DNA of 54,420 nucleotides from an uncultured Prochlorococcus sp. (GTDB taxonomy: Bacteria; Cyanobacteriota; Cyanobacteriia; PCC-6307; Cyanobiaceae). Under the pieces are notes generated by a model. The model saw only the letters and a program-made list of their open reading frames with translations. It was not told where the DNA came from and did not search any database. The position numbers were made by a program, and so were the translations under genes. How positions within the stretch are numbered: the first letter of the stretch is position 1; every line of letters starts with the position of its first letter. The stretch spans positions 1 to 54,420 of the forward strand of contig CACLFQ010000003.1 in assembly GCA_902606255.1 (NCBI GenBank), given 5' to 3'. Positions 33,927-42,884 of this stretch are shown in pieces.

Positions 33927-34448
33927 GTGCCTAGTAATCAAAACAGAGACAATTTTATCGATAAAGCTTTTACTGTAATTGCTGAATCAATAGTAAAAAT
34001 AATGCCTATTGCAGAGAAAGAAAAAAAAGCATATATCTATTATAGAGATGGCCTAGCTGCACAAAATAATGGGGATTATTCGGAAGCATTAGAGTATTAC
34101 AAAGAGAGTTTACTACTTGAAGAAAATAAAATTGATAGGGGTGAGACTCTAAAAAATATGGCAATAATATATATGAGTAACGGTGAAGAGGATTTGTCTA
34201 TTGAAACTTATGAAAAAGCATTAGTAGAAAATCCAAAACAGCCATCATGCCTGAAAAATATAGGTTTAATTTATGAAAAAAGGGGAAGACATGCTGAGCA
34301 AAATGGTGATTTAGATCAGAGAGATATTTGGTTTGATAAAGCTGCTGAAGTCTGGTCTAAAGCAGTTAGACTATATCCAGGTGGGTATCTAGATATTGAG
34401 AATTGGTTGAAAAATTCAGGCAGAAGCTCAATTGATATGTACCTTTGA
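33927..34448 (+). CDS. ycf3: Photosystem I assembly protein Ycf3
   Basis: Ycf3 is a TPR chaperone that helps assemble PsaA/PsaB in the thylakoid. I place the start at GTG 33927 because the product is then 173 residues, the usual Ycf3 length, beginning (V)[20 protein letters not shown]; the reading frame is open further back to 33831 but that part is hydrophobic and non-conserved. Three TPRs follow: [44 protein letters not shown] and [22 protein letters not shown]. The end is LKNSGR plus a short tail. The radA stop lies four bases past its end. Confidence 0.94.
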   Translation: MPSNQNRDNFIDKAFTVIAESIVKIMPIAEKEKKAYIYYRDGLAAQNNGDYSEALEYYKESLLLEENKIDRGETLKNMAIIYMSNGEEDLSIETYEKALVENPKQPSCLKNIGLIYEKRGRHAEQNGDLDQRDIWFDKAAEVWSKAVRLYPGGYLDIENWLKNSGRSSIDMYL

Positions 34449-34452
34449 TTTT

Positions 34453-35805
34453 TTATTTTGATAAAGAATAATCAACTGCTTCTTTAATATTGGATATCTC
34501 TTTGATATTTATTAAATTTTGAAAATTATTATTTAGTTCCTCCTCTAGTTTTGGCACTACGATATTTTTGATCCCTAGTCTTACAGCTTCTTCTATCTTT
34601 GTCCGAAGGTTATTCGACTTTCTAACTTGACCGCTCAAACCTAATTCCCCAATAAATGAGGTACTAGGCAAAGGAGGAATATTTTTCAAACTTGATAAAA
34701 TTGATATTGCTACACCTAAGTCAGATGAGGGATCATTAATCTCAAAACCTCCACCAGTTGCTATATAACAATCAAATTCAGATAATTTTATCCCTACATG
34801 TTTTTCTATAACAGCAAGAATTTGATGCAATCTATTTATGCTAATTCCAGTTGTAGTTCGTCTTGGGTTGCTATAGAAAGTTTTATTTACCAGTGCTTGT
34901 ATATCAACTGCTAATGGTCGGGTACCTTCATTTGTAATCGTAGTTGTTACACCTGAAATATTTTCTTTATTTGTAAAAATGGAACTTGGGTTTTTTATCT
35001 CTCGTAAACCCTCTTCAAGCATTTCAAAAATTCCAATTTCAAAGGTCGATCCAAATCTATTTTTTATACTTCTTAGTAATCTATGAGATGAAATATTATC
35101 TCCTTCAAAGTTTATTACTGTATCAACTAAATGTTCAAGAGTTTTAGGGCCAGCTAAAGCACCATCTTTGGTTACATGACCAATTATTAGAAGTGCAATA
35201 TTATTGTCTTTGGCTAGATTTTGCAACTCAGACGAGCATGCTCTAACTTGAGAAACCGATCCTGGCGAACTTTCCATTTCATGATTATGGATGGCTTGAA
35301 TACTATCAATAATTGCATAACTTGGATTTACACGTTTTATCTCTTCAATAATTAGGGATAAATTCGTTTCTGCAAAAATTTTCAAATCAATACTATTTTG
35401 ATTTAATCTTTCCCATCTAATTTTTACTTGTTCTAAGGATTCTTCTGCAGTTATGTATAAAACTTTCTCATTGAGAGATATTTTTCCTGCTGATTGAAGA
35501 ACTATTGTGCTTTTACCTATACCTGGTTCTCCTCCAAGTAAGACAACAGATCCAGGTACTATTCCACCTCCAAGAACTCGATCAAATTCTCTAAAACCAC
35601 TTGTAAATCTTGATATTTTTTTTGATGAAATTTCATTAAAAGGGATAGATTTCTTATTATTTTTAATATCTTGATGTTTAGATCTCTTGCTTTTAATTTC
35701 TTCGACAATAGAATTCCATGAGTTGCAATTAAGGCATTTCCCAAAGTATTGAGAAGTTTCAGTTCCGCAATTTTGACAAATAAAAGTCGACAATTTGCTA
35801 GACAT
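34453..35805 (-). CDS. radA: DNA repair protein RadA
   Basis: RadA helps process recombination intermediates, extending D-loops as a hexameric helicase with RecA. The 450-residue protein has an N-terminal zinc finger CQNCGTETSQYFGKCLNC (residues 10-27), a RecA-like core with Walker A GGEPGIGKST, the KNRFGS motif unique to RadA, and a C-terminal Lon-protease-like domain ending in LRTKIEEAVRLGIKNIVVPKL. The predicted membrane or export segments are absent. It converges on ycf3 and is divergent from rpaB with about 107 bases between. Confidence 0.95.
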   Translation of the reverse strand: MSSKLSTFICQNCGTETSQYFGKCLNCNSWNSIVEEIKSKRSKHQDIKNNKKSIPFNEISSKKISRFTSGFREFDRVLGGGIVPGSVVLLGGEPGIGKSTIVLQSAGKISLNEKVLYITAEESLEQVKIRWERLNQNSIDLKIFAETNLSLIIEEIKRVNPSYAIIDSIQAIHNHEMESSPGSVSQVRACSSELQNLAKDNNIALLIIGHVTKDGALAGPKTLEHLVDTVINFEGDNISSHRLLRSIKNRFGSTFEIGIFEMLEEGLREIKNPSSIFTNKENISGVTTTITNEGTRPLAVDIQALVNKTFYSNPRRTTTGISINRLHQILAVIEKHVGIKLSEFDCYIATGGGFEINDPSSDLGVAISILSSLKNIPPLPSTSFIGELGLSGQVRKSNNLRTKIEEAVRLGIKNIVVPKLEEELNNNFQNLINIKEISNIKEAVDYSLSK

Positions 35806-35847
35806 TTAGTTTTTGAATAAAGTATTAGAACTAGAATGTTTGGGATA

Positions 35848-35877
35848 TTGCCCCTCTACAAGTTAGATTAGGATAAT
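35848..35877 (+). promoter_or_regulatory. Candidate promoter of rpaB
   Basis: TTGCCC at 35848-35853 and GATAAT at 35872-35877 are 18 bases apart, 35 bases before the rpaB ATG. The elements resemble sigma-70-type -35 and -10 boxes; no mapping supports it. Confidence 0.35.
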
Positions 35878-35912
35878 AATTAATTCTCTTACTGATTAGC
35901 TAATAGAAACAA

Positions 35913-36659
35913 ATGGCTCTATCTAGTCAAACTAAAGAAACAATTCTTGTCGCAGATGACGAGGCAAGTATTAGAAGAATTCTGGAGACACGCCTCTCCA
36001 TGATTGGCTACAAAGTCGTAACTGCAAGTGATGGTAAAGAAGCACTAAAGTTATTTAAAGATTATGAGCCTGATTTAGTCGTACTTGACGTTATGATGCC
36101 AAAATTAGATGGCTATGGAGTGTGTCAAGAATTAAGGAAAGATTCTGATGTTCCAATTGTTATGTTAACTGCATTAGGAGATGTTGCAGACAGGATAACA
36201 GGTTTAGAATTAGGGGCTGATGATTATGTTGTGAAACCATTTAGTCCTAAGGAATTAGAAGCTAGAATTAGATGCGTTTTAAGAAGAATTGACAAAGAAC
36301 AAATTCCTGGAATGCCTAATTCAGGATTAATTTTGGTTACTGATATAAAAATTGATACAAATCGAAGACAAGTTTTTAAAAGCGATGAGAGAATTAGATT
36401 AACTGGAATGGAATTTAGTCTTTTAGAGCTTTTGGTAAGCAGGTCAGGTGAGCCATTTAGTAGAGGAGAAATTTTGAAGGAAGTTTGGGGATATACACCT
36501 GAAAGACATGTAGACACAAGAGTAGTCGATGTTCATATATCGAGATTAAGATCAAAACTTGAGGCTGATCCGGCAAATCCTGAATTGATATTAACAGCAA
36601 GGGGCACTGGATATCTTTTTCAACGGATTGTAGATATTGCACCTTTTGATGGTAAATAA
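35913..36659 (+). CDS. rpaB: OmpR-type response regulator RpaB
   Basis: RpaB is an essential cyanobacterial regulator of photosystem and high-light genes and binds HLR1 sites. The 248-residue protein has a receiver with D15-D16 and phospho-acceptor D59 (LVVLDVMMPK), then a winged-helix domain: RLTGMEFSLLELLVSRSGEP and VDVHISRLRSKLEADPANPE. ILVADDEASIRRILETRLSMIGY at the start and GYTPERHVDTRVVD distinguish it from RpaA. The stop TAA is immediately followed by the plsX ATG, so regulator and lipid genes are probably co-transcribed. Confidence 0.95.
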   Translation: MALSSQTKETILVADDEASIRRILETRLSMIGYKVVTASDGKEALKLFKDYEPDLVVLDVMMPKLDGYGVCQELRKDSDVPIVMLTALGDVADRITGLELGADDYVVKPFSPKELEARIRCVLRRIDKEQIPGMPNSGLILVTDIKIDTNRRQVFKSDERIRLTGMEFSLLELLVSRSGEPFSRGEILKEVWGYTPERHVDTRVVDVHISRLRSKLEADPANPELILTARGTGYLFQRIVDIAPFDGK

Positions 36660-38078
36660 ATGCGGAAAGAAACAGCGCAAAAAATTAACAAGCCCAGAGC
36701 TATTAGAAGATTAGTTATTTGGTATAAAAGGAATTCGGCTGTAACGTCTATAGTCGATACTGCTGCTAATTCTGCAGCAACGGCTAGTAATGTTGCTGGT
36801 AATATGGTTTCTGGTGCTGGATCTGTAGTATCCACAGCTAGTAATGTTGCTAGTAATGTTGCGGGTAATGTTGCTGGTAATGTAGTTTCAAGCGCTGAAT
36901 CTGTTGTGAATACTGCAAGTAGTGTTGTTTTAAATGCAAGTTCAATAGCTAAAAATACATTACAACCATTAGTTTTTGACCCATTAAAAAGATTACAAAA
37001 TAACGATAATATTTTAGACAGGGTGGAGGAATCTCAATCTAAAAGAATTTGGATCGCAGTTGATGGGATGGGTGGAGATTATGCTCCTGGTCCAATTCTT
37101 GAGGGTTGCCTCGAAGCAATAAGTAGATTTCCAATAAATATAAAGTTTGTCGGCAAAATTGAAAAAGTTAAAGATGTTGCAGAAAAAACTGGTTTAGCAG
37201 AATTATTAGAAAATGAAATAGATAATAATCGTCTTGAATTAATTGATAGTGGAGACCCTATTGAGATGAATGAAGAAGCTACTGCAGTTAGAAAGAGGAA
37301 AAATGCAAGTATAAACGTTGCAATGGATTTAGTAAGAAATAATAAAGCTGAAGCTGTCTACTCAGCGGGTAATTCAGGTGCCATGATGGCCTCTGCCATT
37401 TTTAGAATTGGGAGATTGAAAGGGATTGATAGACCAGCTATAGGCGCATTATTTCCAACAAGGGATCAAACTCGCCCGGTACTTGTTTTAGATGTCGGTG
37501 CAAATACTGATTGTAAGCCATCTTATCTGCATCAATTTGCTCTTCTAGGGAATGTTTATGCAAAAGATGTCCTACAAGTAAAAAAACCAAGAATTGGCCT
37601 TTTAAATATAGGAGAAGAGGAATGCAAAGGTAATGAGTTATCTCTAAAAACATTTGAATTATTGTCTTCTGAAAAAAGTTTTGATTTTGGAGGTAATTGT
37701 GAAGGGCGAGATGTATTATCAGGTAGTTTCGACGTAGTAGTCTGTGATGGATTTACTGGAAATATATTATTGAAATTTCTTGAATCTGTTGGAGGAGTTT
37801 TACTAGATATTTTGAGATCTGAGCTGCCACGTGGAAGGCGGGGGAAAGTTGGTTCAGCTTTTTTAAAAAGTAATCTAATCAGAATTAAGAAAAGGTTAGA
37901 TCATGCCGAACATGGAGGAGCTTTATTACTTGGGGTGAATGGTATTTGCGTTATTGGTCATGGAAGTAGCAAATCTTTATCAGTAGTTAGTGCTCTTCGC
38001 TTGGCTCACTCCGCAGTGAATCATGGTGTTATGGACAATTTAAATCAACTGCAAAAGCTTCAAGTTTTAAATTCATAA
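36660..38078 (+). CDS. plsX: Phosphate acyltransferase PlsX with long repeat-rich N-terminal extension
   Basis: PlsX converts acyl-ACP to acyl-phosphate for phospholipid synthesis. The catalytic core runs from about residue 129 (RIWIAVDGMGGDYAPGPILEG) to the end, with YSAGNSGAMMASAIF and VCDGFTGNILLKFLE. The first 128 residues are not in usual PlsX proteins: a basic lead (RRLVIWYKR), then residues about 30-100 of Ala, Ser, Val, Asn and Gly with recurring ASNVAGN and SVV units. This resembles amphipathic 11-residue repeats of LEA or phasin proteins and could bind membranes. ATG 36660 abuts the rpaB stop. The extension reads in frame with no better start inside. Confidence 0.92.
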   Translation: MRKETAQKINKPRAIRRLVIWYKRNSAVTSIVDTAANSAATASNVAGNMVSGAGSVVSTASNVASNVAGNVAGNVVSSAESVVNTASSVVLNASSIAKNTLQPLVFDPLKRLQNNDNILDRVEESQSKRIWIAVDGMGGDYAPGPILEGCLEAISRFPINIKFVGKIEKVKDVAEKTGLAELLENEIDNNRLELIDSGDPIEMNEEATAVRKRKNASINVAMDLVRNNKAEAVYSAGNSGAMMASAIFRIGRLKGIDRPAIGALFPTRDQTRPVLVLDVGANTDCKPSYLHQFALLGNVYAKDVLQVKKPRIGLLNIGEEECKGNELSLKTFELLSSEKSFDFGGNCEGRDVLSGSFDVVVCDGFTGNILLKFLESVGGVLLDILRSELPRGRRGKVGSAFLKSNLIRIKKRLDHAEHGGALLLGVNGICVIGHGSSKSLSVVSALRLAHSAVNHGVMDNLNQLQKLQVLNS

Positions 38079-38131
38079 AACATATTGAGTCAAATTTATG
38101 TTTGACTAATATAAGTAATTAAAAAACTAAT

Positions 38132-39139
38132 TTGGAAGGATTAAATTTTAATCAGATTGGAGTATCATTCAAGGGAAGCGGAAGTTATGTACCTGATCAA
38201 ATTCTAACCAATCAAAAAATTAGTCAAAAGGTTGATACAAGTAATGAATGGATTAAATCTAGAACGGGCATTTCTGAGAGAAGAATATCTAGCTTAGGAG
38301 ATAATGTTACTGAGATGGGCCATAAGGCGGCTCTAACTGCTTTAGAAATGGCTAATTGGGATATTAAAACGATTGATTTGATTGTTTTAGCTACTTCTAC
38401 TCCGCATGATTTATTTGGATCAGCGCCATCCATTCAAGCTAAATTAGGGGCGGCTAATGCTGTAGCTTTCGATTTAACTGCAGCATGTAGTGGTTTCTTA
38501 TTTGCCTTAATTACAGCCTCACAATTTTTAAAAGGGGGTAGTTTTAAAAGGGCTATTGTTATAGGAGCAGATCAACTATCAAGCTTTGTTGATTGGAATG
38601 ATAGAAGAAGTTGTATTCTTTTTGGAGATGGTGCAGGTGCATTAGCAATTGAAGCTACTAATGAATTTGATAATTTAATCGGTTTTGATATGAGAACTGA
38701 CGGAGAAAGGGGTTCTTTTCTTAATCTTCCATCTAAAAATAATAAGGATTCAATAATTGATAACATTGATTTTTTAAGTGGAGCTTTTTCTCCAATTCAG
38801 ATGAATGGTCAGGAAGTTTATAAATTCGCAGTTAGAGAAGTTCCGATAATTCTTGAAAAGTTGTTTAAAAAAATGAATTATACTTCCGATGAAGTTGATT
38901 GGCTTGTGTTGCATCAAGCTAATCAAAGGATATTGGATTCCGTAGGAGACAGGTTAAAAATTCCCAGAGAAAAAATTCTTAGCAATTTAGAAAAATATGG
39001 TAATACTTCAGCAGCAACAATTCCACTAGTAATGGATGAGGCTATTAGAAATAATAGAATTAAACAAAATGATATTATTGCCACAAGTGGTTTTGGTGCT
39101 GGGTTAAGTTGGGGAGCAGCCCTCATTAAATGGGGTTAA
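38132..39139 (+). CDS. fabH: Beta-ketoacyl-ACP synthase III
   Basis: FabH condenses acetyl-CoA with malonyl-ACP to start fatty-acid synthesis. The 335-residue protein starts at TTG 38132, about ten residues before the conserved GVSFKGSGSYVPD. The catalytic Cys is in DLTAACSGFLFAL, the His in VLHQANQRI and the Asn in EKYGNTSAATIP; the C-terminal ATSGFGAGLSWGAALIKW is present. GIS-type glycine loops are intact. It lies 53 bases after plsX and 13 before fabD, in the same lipid operon. Confidence 0.95.
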   Translation: MEGLNFNQIGVSFKGSGSYVPDQILTNQKISQKVDTSNEWIKSRTGISERRISSLGDNVTEMGHKAALTALEMANWDIKTIDLIVLATSTPHDLFGSAPSIQAKLGAANAVAFDLTAACSGFLFALITASQFLKGGSFKRAIVIGADQLSSFVDWNDRRSCILFGDGAGALAIEATNEFDNLIGFDMRTDGERGSFLNLPSKNNKDSIIDNIDFLSGAFSPIQMNGQEVYKFAVREVPIILEKLFKKMNYTSDEVDWLVLHQANQRILDSVGDRLKIPREKILSNLEKYGNTSAATIPLVMDEAIRNNRIKQNDIIATSGFGAGLSWGAALIKWG

Positions 39140-39152
39140 AAAAAGGAGCATT

Positions 39153-40049
39153 ATGACAGTTGCATGGGTATTCCCTGGACAGGGTTCGCAAAAAATTGGA
39201 ATGGTAAAACAAATTGAAAATTTGCCCAACACAAAAGAGAGGTTTAGTTATGCATCTGAGATATTTGACAGGAATTTATTTGAAATTTGTGAGTTAAACA
39301 CTGAACAAAAAAATCCCCTTTTTGATTTAAATAACACAAGAAATACACAAATTTGTCTTTTTTTAGTTGAATCAATTTTATTAGATGCGTTAAAGGAAAA
39401 TGGATTTAAACCAACTTATGTCGCTGGGCATAGTCTAGGAGAAATAACTGCACTATATTGTGCGGATGTTTTTTCATTCGAAGATTGTGTTTCTCTAATA
39501 AAAGAGAGGTCTCAATTAATGGTAGATGCTGGGAAAGGATCTATGGCAGCAGTAATTGGTTTTGATAGAAATCAACTTGATCTATTAGTACAAAAAGTTG
39601 ATGATATTGTAATTGCTAATGATAATAGTTCTTCCCAAGTTGTCTTATCAGGATCTACTGAAGCATTAGATAATTTTTCGAGAGAAATTTCTTGTAAAAG
39701 ATTCTTGAAATTAAATGTTTCAGGGGCATTTCATTCACCATTTATGAATGAACCTTCATCAAAATTTTCAGAGTATTTAAAACAGATTAAATTTAACAAT
39801 CCCTCTTTCCCAGTAATAAGTAATTATGAACCTTCACTTTGTAGTGATCCAAACGAGCTAAAAATTAGGTTAGAAAAGCAAATGTGTAATGGAGTGAGGT
39901 GGCGAGAAACTATGGATTTAATAGCAAAAGATAGTGATCTTCATATTGTTGAAATTGGCCCTTCTAATGTACTAAGCGGTTTAGGAAAAAGACATCTTAA
40001 GGATGTAAAGATTTCTCAAGTTTCATCTTCTGATCAAATATCTTATTAA
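39153..40049 (+). CDS. fabD: Malonyl-CoA:ACP transacylase
   Basis: FabD moves malonyl from CoA to ACP. The 298-residue enzyme has WVFPGQGSQKIGMV at the start, the nucleophile serine in VAGHSLGEITALYCA, the arginine in KERSQLMVDAG, and the catalytic histidine in NVSGAFHSPFMN. ASSEWE-type active-site geometry appears complete. A short ribosome site AAAGGAG lies upstream of the ATG. It follows fabH and precedes plsC by five bases. Confidence 0.95.
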   Translation: MTVAWVFPGQGSQKIGMVKQIENLPNTKERFSYASEIFDRNLFEICELNTEQKNPLFDLNNTRNTQICLFLVESILLDALKENGFKPTYVAGHSLGEITALYCADVFSFEDCVSLIKERSQLMVDAGKGSMAAVIGFDRNQLDLLVQKVDDIVIANDNSSSQVVLSGSTEALDNFSREISCKRFLKLNVSGAFHSPFMNEPSSKFSEYLKQIKFNNPSFPVISNYEPSLCSDPNELKIRLEKQMCNGVRWRETMDLIAKDSDLHIVEIGPSNVLSGLGKRHLKDVKISQVSSSDQISY

Positions 40050-40054
40050 TTTGT

Positions 40055-40675
40055 ATGAAAAATCATACTATTCAAAAATTAATCTATCAAGTAGTTAGCA
40101 AGCTTTTTGTATTTCCTATTTATAAATTTGTATTTAAAGGTCATTTAATAGGTAGAGAAAATATTCCGCAAAAAGACTCTTTTATCATGGTTTCTAATCA
40201 TGGCTCTTTACTTGATCCTCCTTTATTAGGACATGCTCTTGGACGTAATATATCTTTTATGGCGAAGGCTGAGCTTTTTAAAATTCCTTTTCTTGGATTT
40301 ATTATCAAGGCTTGTGGAGCATATCCGGTAAAAAGAGGAATTGCTGATAAAAATACAATTAAAACAGCATGTAAAAAATTATCAAATGATAATTGTATTG
40401 GAATTTTTATTGATGGCACTCGTCAAAAAAATGGTCGGGTAAATAAGCCCAAACAAGGTGCAGCATTATTAGCCTTTAAAAATCAAAAATTATTATTGCC
40501 TGTTGCAATAGTTAATTCACATAGCCTAATAAGATTTAAATTCTGTATTCCTTTATTTTCAAAAATAGTTATTAAAGTGGGAAAACCTATCCAACCTCCA
40601 CAAAGTTCATCAAGAGACGATCTGAACTCTTTAACAATGCACCTTCAAGATGAAATTAATAATTTGATTGGATGA
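40055..40675 (+). CDS. plsC: 1-acyl-sn-glycerol-3-phosphate acyltransferase
   Basis: PlsC adds the second acyl chain to lysophosphatidic acid at the membrane. The 206-residue protein has the catalytic NHGSLLDPP (HX4D) near residue 48, PVKRG near 90, FIDGTRQKNGRVN (EGTR-like with Asp replacing Glu) and ALLAFKNQKLLLPVAIV. The HX4D box is complete; EGTR reads DGTR. An N-terminal hydrophobic segment anchors it. With PlsX upstream, it completes phosphatidate synthesis except for PlsY, which is not in the window. The gene converges on tsaB. Confidence 0.88.
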   Translation: MKNHTIQKLIYQVVSKLFVFPIYKFVFKGHLIGRENIPQKDSFIMVSNHGSLLDPPLLGHALGRNISFMAKAELFKIPFLGFIIKACGAYPVKRGIADKNTIKTACKKLSNDNCIGIFIDGTRQKNGRVNKPKQGAALLAFKNQKLLLPVAIVNSHSLIRFKFCIPLFSKIVIKVGKPIQPPQSSSRDDLNSLTMHLQDEINNLIG

Positions 40676-40679
40676 ATAT

Positions 40680-41333
40680 TCAGTTAATTGCAGAAATAGG
40701 GTAAAGAGGCAAAACTTTTTTCCAAGAATCTACATTGGAATTTAATAAATTTTTATTTGATAAATATAATAGTTCTTTTAAATCTTCTTTATCATCATAA
40801 ATAGCCTCAAAAAAAAGTTCTTTACTCTCAAGTTTTTTAACAACTTTTGGTAGAACTGTTTCTCGAATGACTAGATCCGAGGGGGTTTTTTTGTGATGAA
40901 AAATTTCATATTTTCCGGCAATATAACCCTTTCGTTTTAATTTTTTGTAAATCCAGAATGATTTTTTGTTTGTAAAGATATTATTTTTTGATGCAATTCT
41001 TTTTGCCATGATTTCAAATGAACTAAAACTGTCTAGAGGACAATTTATTTGTTGTGAGATAGTTCTTGCTAAAACTACAATAAGTCGTGAAGCATTAAAA
41101 TTTGCCGGCCCTATGCTGACAGATAACTTATTTATTTTTTGTAAATTTTCTTTTGAAATGAATTTTTTAAGATCATTAATCAAGATGTTGCAAAGGTCAT
41201 TATCAAATTTTTTGATAAATAATTGATCAGATTCAAGGTTATTGTTTTTTCTATAACCAAAGCCAAAAGAATTGTCTGTGCTATGAATAACTAATGTAGA
41301 ATAATTTTCTCTTTGTTTGATTTTATTTGTCAT
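40680..41333 (-). CDS. tsaB: TsaB-like tRNA threonylcarbamoyladenosine protein
   Basis: TsaB (YeaZ) is a non-catalytic partner of TsaD in making t6A on tRNAs reading ANN codons. The 217-residue protein has the actin-like fold: LVIHSTDNSFGFGYR near residue 14, LSVSIGPANFNASRLIVVLARTISQQ (equivalent to the GPGSFTGLR loop, here GPANFNASR) and CPLDSFSSFEIMA. The GPGSFTGxR motif is altered more than usual, as often seen in reduced genomes. The call is fair rather than certain. It converges on plsC with four bases between. Confidence 0.78.
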   Translation of the reverse strand: MTNKIKQRENYSTLVIHSTDNSFGFGYRKNNNLESDQLFIKKFDNDLCNILINDLKKFISKENLQKINKLSVSIGPANFNASRLIVVLARTISQQINCPLDSFSSFEIMAKRIASKNNIFTNKKSFWIYKKLKRKGYIAGKYEIFHHKKTPSDLVIRETVLPKVVKKLESKELFFEAIYDDKEDLKELLYLSNKNLLNSNVDSWKKVLPLYPISAIN

Positions 41334-41342
41334 CTATTACCT

Positions 41343-41594
41343 TTATACAGGTAATTCCATTCCTGGATTACACTTAGACCATTTACCAAATTCATTTTCA
41401 AAACTTTCACAAGATTGAACATCCCAATCAGTTTTATAATCACCATTATTATCTTTAACTATATTGACGTGAATGAATGGTTTTTTTGCTTTAAAATTAG
41501 GTAGATCACAAATATGATCAACACCATGATTATTCTCAACATCATGATATGTGATACATCTATCAACCCATTTACAGTTGATGCAAATGCACAT
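41343..41594 (-). CDS. ycf34: Ycf34 family protein
   Basis: I chose the ATG at 41594 because the product then begins MCICINCKWVDRCITYHDVE, the conserved Ycf34 opening with cysteines C2, C4, C7 and C13; an upstream in-frame ATG at 41639 would add 15 non-conserved residues and overlap the divergent CCA gene. The 83-residue protein keeps a Cys-rich N-terminus able to hold an Fe-S cluster, and ends KWSKCNPGMELPV. In cyanobacteria Ycf34 has been reported to bind an Fe-S cluster and affect electron transport. Nine bases separate it from tsaB. Confidence 0.9.
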   Translation of the reverse strand: MCICINCKWVDRCITYHDVENNHGVDHICDLPNFKAKKPFIHVNIVKDNNGDYKTDWDVQSCESFENEFGKWSKCNPGMELPV

Positions 41595-41608
41595 AAAAAA
41601 TAAATAAA

Positions 41609-42826
41609 ATGAAAAGTAGCTTTCACACAGATCATACACTAATAATTGATGAATTAGAAAAAAGTATAAAATTTCATAATTTGAATTATATTTTAGGTTT
41701 TTTACCTAAAGGATCATATTTGGTTGGTGGTTATATAAGGGATATTATTTTGGGAAGAGAACCTGAAAAGGTAGATGTTGATATTGTGGTCCCTTTAAAT
41801 GCAATTGAAATTGGGAAGAAGATTGCAGAGAATATTGGATCAAAATTTATCATTTTAGATGAAAAAAGAGAAGTAGTAAGAATTATTCTTAATCATATTT
41901 ATATTGATATTGCTAATCAGGTTTCATCTACTATAGAAGGGGATTTGTGTTCTAGAGACTTTTCGATTAATTCAATTGCTTTTTTATTTGATAAGAAGTG
42001 TTTGTTTGATCCATTAAATGGTCTTAAAGACTTAGAGATTTCTTTGATTAGAACTCATTCTGAAAACAATTTACTAAATGATCCTTTACGAATATTAAGA
42101 TGTTTTCGATTTGTTTCGGAATTGAATTTTAAAATCGATTTAAAATTGGTTGATTTTATAAAAAAAAATAAAGGGAAGTTATATCATGTTGCTAAAGAGA
42201 GGATTAATTATGAAATACATAAAATAGTAAACGGAAAAAATGCTCTTGAGGCGGTAATTTTGGTAAAAAAATTTAATATATTTGGATCTGATAATTTTTA
42301 TAAAAATTCTTTTTTTTTGGATTTAGAGAAAATTAATTATCCAGAATTTAATCAGGAAGAAAAAGAAAAATTTTTACCATCATTTTTTATTGCTCAGATT
42401 CTAGATGTTGTATTTTTAGAGAAACTTAAATTTAGTAAGGCTGAAATTGCAAAAACTAAGTTATTACGAAAATGGCACTTTTTGTTGGAGACAAAAAATA
42501 TCGCTCAATTAACTGAATCAGATAGATTTACATTACATAAAGAATTAGAGATGTTTCTTCCATCTTTTATTTTTTATTTACCTCAAAACTTACGATTAGA
42601 TTGGCTTCATAGATGGCGAGACAATGATGATAAATTATTTCATCCTTCAAACTTACTTAATGGTGAAGTAATTAAAAAAAATTTAAAAATTAAGAATGGG
42701 CCTATCATAGGACATCTTTTACATTATCTTTCTAAGGAACTTGCGTATAAGAGATTGAATAATTTTGATGAAGCTATTTATAAAGCAAAGCGATGGATTG
42801 AACAAAATGCGCCAAAATGTGATTAA
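41609..42826 (+). CDS. CCA tRNA nucleotidyltransferase / poly(A) polymerase family
   Basis: The 405-residue protein has the class II nucleotidyltransferase head: GSYLVGGYIRDIILGREPEKVDVDIVV (GG..RD motif and DxD metal site), and then RDFSINSIAF and DPLRILRCFRFVSELNF. A helical body follows (PSFFIAQILDVVFLEKLKF), without an obvious HD phosphohydrolase domain. Either CCA-adding or poly(A)-type activity is possible; some cyanobacteria split CC and A addition. Since tRNA-Asn here lacks an encoded CCA, a CCA-adding enzyme is required somewhere. It is divergent from ycf34 with 14 bases between. Confidence 0.85.
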   Translation: MKSSFHTDHTLIIDELEKSIKFHNLNYILGFLPKGSYLVGGYIRDIILGREPEKVDVDIVVPLNAIEIGKKIAENIGSKFIILDEKREVVRIILNHIYIDIANQVSSTIEGDLCSRDFSINSIAFLFDKKCLFDPLNGLKDLEISLIRTHSENNLLNDPLRILRCFRFVSELNFKIDLKLVDFIKKNKGKLYHVAKERINYEIHKIVNGKNALEAVILVKKFNIFGSDNFYKNSFFLDLEKINYPEFNQEEKEKFLPSFFIAQILDVVFLEKLKFSKAEIAKTKLLRKWHFLLETKNIAQLTESDRFTLHKELEMFLPSFIFYLPQNLRLDWLHRWRDNDDKLFHPSNLLNGEVIKKNLKIKNGPIIGHLLHYLSKELAYKRLNNFDEAIYKAKRWIEQNAPKCD

Positions 42827-42884
42827 ATACACATAGCTTAGTTTTGTTTAGGAGTTCAGACTTCAAAATCATTTTTAAAAATTT

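Noticed and set aside
36750-36960. Repeats in the plsX extension as a CRISPR or minisatellite
   Set aside because: Units vary in length and stay in frame, so they are protein repeats rather than an array with spacers.
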